NCBI GenBank assembly: GCA_016199925.1
Contig: JACQFT010000108.1
Span: forward strand, 1 to 61,569
Length of the DNA stretch: 61,569 nucleotides
Source: Opitutia bacterium
Lineage (GTDB): Bacteria > Verrucomicrobiota > Verrucomicrobiia > Opitutales > Opitutaceae
Direction: 5' to 3'
Made by a program: the position numbers and the translations under genes. Under the pieces are notes generated by a model. It had not been told where the DNA came from and did no database searches. It saw only the letters and a list, made by a program, of their open reading frames with translations. Positions 58,477 through 61,569 of this stretch are shown piece after piece (within the stretch, counting starts at the first letter, position 1; each line of letters starts with the position of its first letter).

Positions 58477-59508
58477 TTGAAAATCCTCCTCACCGCCGAT
58501 CCTGAGATTCCCGTGCCGCCGGTCGGCTACGGCGGCATCGAACGCGTCGTCGACGCGCTCGTGCGCCACTATCGCGACCAAGGCCACACCGTCGGCCTCG
58601 TCTCGCACGGGGAATCGGCCTCGCCCGCGCACCGCAAGTTCGCGTGGCCCGGCGCCAGTTCGAGCTCGCGTGGCGACACCTGGCGCAACGCGCTCGCGCT
58701 GCGGCGCGCCGCCCGCGATTTCGCGCCCGACGTGCTCCACAGTTTTTCGCGCCTCGTCTACCTGCTGCCGTTGCTGCCGAAGTCTCTGCCGAAAATCATG
58801 TCCTACCAACGCCACACCGGCGGCCGCCAGATCGCCTGGGCCGCGCGCTTCGGCGGGCGCTCGCTGCGCTTCACGGGCTGCAGCGAATACATCTGCTCGA
58901 TGGGCCGGCCCGAGGGCGGCGAGTGGCGCGCGATCCCCAACTTCGTCGAGCTGGACAAACTGACCTTCGTGCCGCGTGTGCCGGCGGATGCGCCGCTCGT
59001 TTTCCTGAGCCGCATCGAAGCGATCAAGGGCCCGGAGCTCGCCATCGCCGTCGCCCGGGCCAGCGGCCGGCGGCTGCTGCTCGCGGGCAACTGTTCGTCC
59101 GAGCCCGTCCACCGCGAGTTTTGGGCCAAGGAAATCGCCCCTCATCTCGGCCGCGACGGCATCGAGTGGATCGGCGAGGTCAACGACGCGCAGAAAAACG
59201 AGCTGCTCGGCCGCGCCGCCGCGATGATCGTGCCCATCCAGTGGGACGAGCCGTTCGGCATCGTCTTCCCGGAGGCTCTCGCCTGCGGCACGCCGGTCAT
59301 CACCTGCGCGCGCGGGGCGCTGCCGGAGATCGTCACCGAGGGCCGGAACGGTTTCTTCATGCGCACCGTCGCGGACGGGGTCGCCGCCGTGCGCCGGCTG
59401 GACACCCTCGACCGCGCCGCCTGCCGCCGGACGGCGGAGGAACACTTCAGTCTCGCGGTTTGCGGCGGCCGTTATCTTGAGTTGTATCGCGCCCTGACCG
59501 CCGCCTGA
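58477..59508 (+). CDS. Glycosyltransferase family 4 protein
   Basis: A 343-residue GT4 starting at a TTG (58477). It begins MKILLTADPEIPVPPVGYGGIERVVDALVRHYRDQGHTVGLVSHGES; the donor domain has FLSRIEAIKGPELAIAVARASGRRLLLAGN and WDEPFGIVFPEALACGTPVITCARGALPEIV with the E-x7-E. The acceptor region includes YQRHTGGRQIAWAARFGG. Confidence 0.9.
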   Translation: MKILLTADPEIPVPPVGYGGIERVVDALVRHYRDQGHTVGLVSHGESASPAHRKFAWPGASSSSRGDTWRNALALRRAARDFAPDVLHSFSRLVYLLPLLPKSLPKIMSYQRHTGGRQIAWAARFGGRSLRFTGCSEYICSMGRPEGGEWRAIPNFVELDKLTFVPRVPADAPLVFLSRIEAIKGPELAIAVARASGRRLLLAGNCSSEPVHREFWAKEIAPHLGRDGIEWIGEVNDAQKNELLGRAAAMIVPIQWDEPFGIVFPEALACGTPVITCARGALPEIVTEGRNGFFMRTVADGVAAVRRLDTLDRAACRRTAEEHFSLAVCGGRYLELYRALTAA

Positions 59509-59511
59509 GCC

Positions 59512-60882
59512 ATGCCCCGCCTGCTGATCATCTCCCCGCACTTCCCGCCGATCAACGCGCCCGACATGCAGCGCGTGCGGATGAGCCTGCCACACTTCAC
59601 CGACGCCGGCTGGGAAGTCGTGATCCTCACCGTCGACGACCGCGAACCGCAGGCGCCGCTCGAACCGGACTTGCTCCAGACGATCCCGCCGGCGGTGCGC
59701 GTCGTGCGCGTGCACGCGCTGTCGCGCACCTGGACCCGCTTCCTCGGGATGAACAATCTCGGGCTGCGCACGCTGCCCTTCGTCTACAACACCGCGTGCC
59801 AGTTGCTGCACGACGAGCACTTCGACCTGGTTTTCTTTTCCACGACGCAGTTCATCCTCCTGCCGCTCGGCCGCGTGTGGCTCTACGAGTTCGGCGTGCC
59901 CTACGTCATCGATCTCCAGGACCCGTGGCTCAACGAGTATTACAGCCAGCCCGGCTCGCCGCGGCCCCCGGGCGGTTGGAAATTCCTCTTCGCCTACGCC
60001 ACCGCCAAGCTGCTCGAAGGCTGGACGCTGCGCCGTGCCGCCCACGTCATCAGCGTCTCCGAGCAATACCTGAAGACGCTCGCGCGGCGCTATGCGTGGT
60101 GGCAACCCGGCCACGGCAGCGTGCTGACTTTCGGTGCGCCCGACGCCGACATCGCGCTCGCGCGGCGAAAGGTCGCCGATCTGCCGCCGCTGCTGCCGGC
60201 CACGAAGAGCTTGAAAATCGCTTACGCCGGCCGGCTCGGCCCCGACATGCTGCCGGCGCTCGACACGCTCTTCACCGGCCTGGCCGCCGCCCGCGGCACC
60301 GCGCGGCCGTTCGAGATTTTTTTCTACGGCACCTCGTATGCGCCGGCGGGCAAGGCCGAACCTTCCACCAAGGCGCTCGCGGCCAAGCACGGCGTCACGC
60401 ATCTCGTGCACGAGTATCCGGCCCGCATCGGCTATCTGGACGCGCTGCGCCTCATGCTCGAATCCGACCTCGCGCTGCTCCTCGGCTCGGAGGACAAAGC
60501 CTACTCGCCGTCGAAAATTTATCCGACGCTGACCTCGGGCCGGCCCGCCTTGGCGGTCGCGCCGACCGGCAGCGTCCTGCAGCAGAAAATCGGGGAACTC
60601 GGCGGCGTGCGGCTCGTGACGTTCGATCCCGACCTGCCCGCCGATCACGCGGCCCACACGGAGGTGCAGGCCGCGCTCGCGGAATTTGCCGCGCACCCCG
60701 CCGCGCCGTTCGGCACGCCCTTGCAGCAGGAAATTCTGCTCAGGGATTACACCGCGGCCGCGATCTCGGGCCGGCAACTCCAGTTGTTCAATTCCATCAT
60801 CCGCGGCCGCAGCGGGACGTCTCCCTCCGTCTCGCTCGTGGAATACTGGCCCGAAATCTTCGAGTCTCCGTCCTCCCCGTGA
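59512..60882 (+). CDS. Glycosyltransferase family 4-like protein
   Basis: A 456-residue protein. MPRLLIISPHFPPINAPDMQRVRMSLPHFTDAGWEVVILTVDDRE is a GT4 N-terminus and YVIDLQDPWLNEYYSQPGSPRPPGGWKFLFAYATAKLLEGWTLRRAAHVISVSEQYLKTLARRY the acceptor side. The donor side is less canonical: LKIAYAGRLGPDMLPALDTLFTGLAAARG, YPARIGYLDALRLMLESDLALLLGSEDKAYSPSKIYPTLTSGRPALAVAP. It starts 3 bp after the previous gene and overlaps the PIG-L gene by 4 bp. Confidence 0.85.
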   Translation: MPRLLIISPHFPPINAPDMQRVRMSLPHFTDAGWEVVILTVDDREPQAPLEPDLLQTIPPAVRVVRVHALSRTWTRFLGMNNLGLRTLPFVYNTACQLLHDEHFDLVFFSTTQFILLPLGRVWLYEFGVPYVIDLQDPWLNEYYSQPGSPRPPGGWKFLFAYATAKLLEGWTLRRAAHVISVSEQYLKTLARRYAWWQPGHGSVLTFGAPDADIALARRKVADLPPLLPATKSLKIAYAGRLGPDMLPALDTLFTGLAAARGTARPFEIFFYGTSYAPAGKAEPSTKALAAKHGVTHLVHEYPARIGYLDALRLMLESDLALLLGSEDKAYSPSKIYPTLTSGRPALAVAPTGSVLQQKIGELGGVRLVTFDPDLPADHAAHTEVQAALAEFAAHPAAPFGTPLQQEILLRDYTAAAISGRQLQLFNSIIRGRSGTSPSVSLVEYWPEIFESPSSP

Positions 60883-61569
60883 AAGACTTTATCCGGTGGT
60901 TTTGCGCAGCCGGTTTCTCGCTCGCCCTCGCGGTGCGCAGCCGGCCCTATGCCTTCCCGGAAGGCACTGCGCTCATCATCGCGCCGCACGCGGACGACGA
61001 GACGCTCGGCTGTGCGGGCCTCATCGCGGCCAAGTGCCGGCACCGGCAGGACGTGCGCGTGGTCTTCATCACCGACAGCGCCGCTTCGCACCCGGGCCAT
61101 CCGGCGCTCACCGCCGACCGCGTCGCCGACTTGCGCCGGGCCGAGGCCCGCGAGGCGTTGCGCCTGCTCGGCGTGCCGCCGGAACGCGTCTACGACTTCA
61201 ATGTTCCCGACGGCTCACTCAACCAGCTGCCGCCCTCCAAATATCTCGGTCTCGTCGTGCAACTGGCGACGCTCATCCGCGCGACCGGCGCGACGGAAAT
61301 TTTCGCGCCCTACCGCGATGGCGGCAGCAGCGAACACACCGCCGTGCAGGCGATGGCCGCGACCGCTTGCCGCACGTGCGGCATCGCGACCCTGCTCGAG
61401 TATCCGGTCTGGGCCTGGTGGAATCCGTTCCGTTTGAAACCGCGGCTCGCGTTCGCGCAGACGAATTTCCGCCTAAGGCTCGGCGGCGATCTCGCGCTGA
61501 AGCACCGCGCGCTCGCCTGCCACCGCACACAGATGGAACCGCAGCCGCCGGACGCCGCGCCCGCGCTGC
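60879..61569 (+). CDS. PIG-L family deacetylase, partial at right edge
   Basis: At least 230 residues; the gene runs off the window. The start is a GTG whose bases overlap the preceding stop (GTGA, 60879-60882). ALIIAPHADDETLGCAGLIAAKC contains the H-x-D-D-E zinc site of the PIG-L/LmbE fold; VVFITDSAASHPGHPAL and IFAPYRDGGSSEHTAVQAMA (second zinc ligand H in S-S-E-H) complete the core. It de-N-acetylates an amino sugar, presumably of the same glycan. It is not a closed frame in this window because no stop is present. Confidence 0.88.
   Translation, partial: MKDFIRWFCAAGFSLALAVRSRPYAFPEGTALIIAPHADDETLGCAGLIAAKCRHRQDVRVVFITDSAASHPGHPALTADRVADLRRAEAREALRLLGVPPERVYDFNVPDGSLNQLPPSKYLGLVVQLATLIRATGATEIFAPYRDGGSSEHTAVQAMAATACRTCGIATLLEYPVWAWWNPFRLKPRLAFAQTNFRLRLGGDLALKHRALACHRTQMEPQPPDAAPAL

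Noticed and set aside
58210-60777. 855-residue open frame on the minus strand opposite three glycan genes
   Set aside because: It runs antisense to an FkbM gene and two glycosyltransferase genes with clear motifs; composition is that of a shadow frame.

Overview
The window is a GC-rich bacterial chromosome segment, most likely from the Verrucomicrobiota and probably the Opitutaceae/Opitutales. Reasons: a 51-residue 'small basic protein' of the Chlamydiae/Verrucomicrobia type (4593-4748), a pyrophosphate-type phosphofructokinase, a tandem double-length UvrA, a divergent Dxs, and the general gene style (many GTG/TTG starts, few Shine-Dalgarno sites, ATGA gene overlaps). No phage, plasmid or conjugation genes were seen. 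This placement rests on family recognition, not on a search.

Layout. 1-7100: end of an oligopeptide ABC transporter ATPase, trmL, a response regulator, a minus-strand block rpoZ-smpB-thrB, cutA, the small basic protein, DedA, PPi-type phosphofructokinase and tRNA-Arg(CCG). 7129-13368: a minus-strand type IV pilus/type II secretion-like operon that starts with a single-domain response regulator and continues with a small protein, a PilB/GspE ATPase, a pseudopilin, a membrane protein and three PilV/PilW/PilX-like minor pilins. 13511-37839: mostly housekeeping genes (phosphoribosyltransferase, lpdA, tandem uvrA, tsaD, S41 protease, MidA-like methyltransferase, rpmB, murJ, xseB-dxs, tRNA-Gly, recR-ybaB, an SDR epimerase and a DJ-1 protein). 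38001-61569 (runs off the end): a dense plus-strand surface-polysaccharide locus with asparagine synthase, a Wzm/Wzt-type ABC exporter, about ten glycosyltransferases (GT4, GT2, GT11), five FkbM methyltransferases, a NodU-type carbamoyltransferase, a hexapeptide acyltransferase and a PIG-L deacetylase. These would build, decorate and export an O-antigen-like glycan.

The most unusual layer is repetitive DNA. (i) Short tandem arrays with a strict 7-bp period occur at least nine times. Six sites are inside the tandem uvrA coding sequence. One is an intergenic hairpin at 16531-16600. One pair, in inverted orientation, flanks a free-standing four-helix-bundle (23S rRNA intervening-sequence/Avd superfamily) gene that is wedged between the exporter permease and ATPase genes (41811-42275). 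The array pair inside uvrA at 21935-22018 has the same inverted design without a gene. I propose these as autonomous and miniature forms of one undescribed element class; this is inference. (ii) Pseudomonas-like REP/REPIN palindromes occur at 14902-14950, 24179-24237 and 25422-25476, and one REP unit lies inside uvrA.

Three genes look damaged or fused: the tandem uvrA (frameshift plus apparent loss of the first zinc-module segment near 19146), a GT4 gene (frameshift near 55275-55290), and the wzt/FkbM junction (43456-44008), where the wzt frame has no stop at the expected place.
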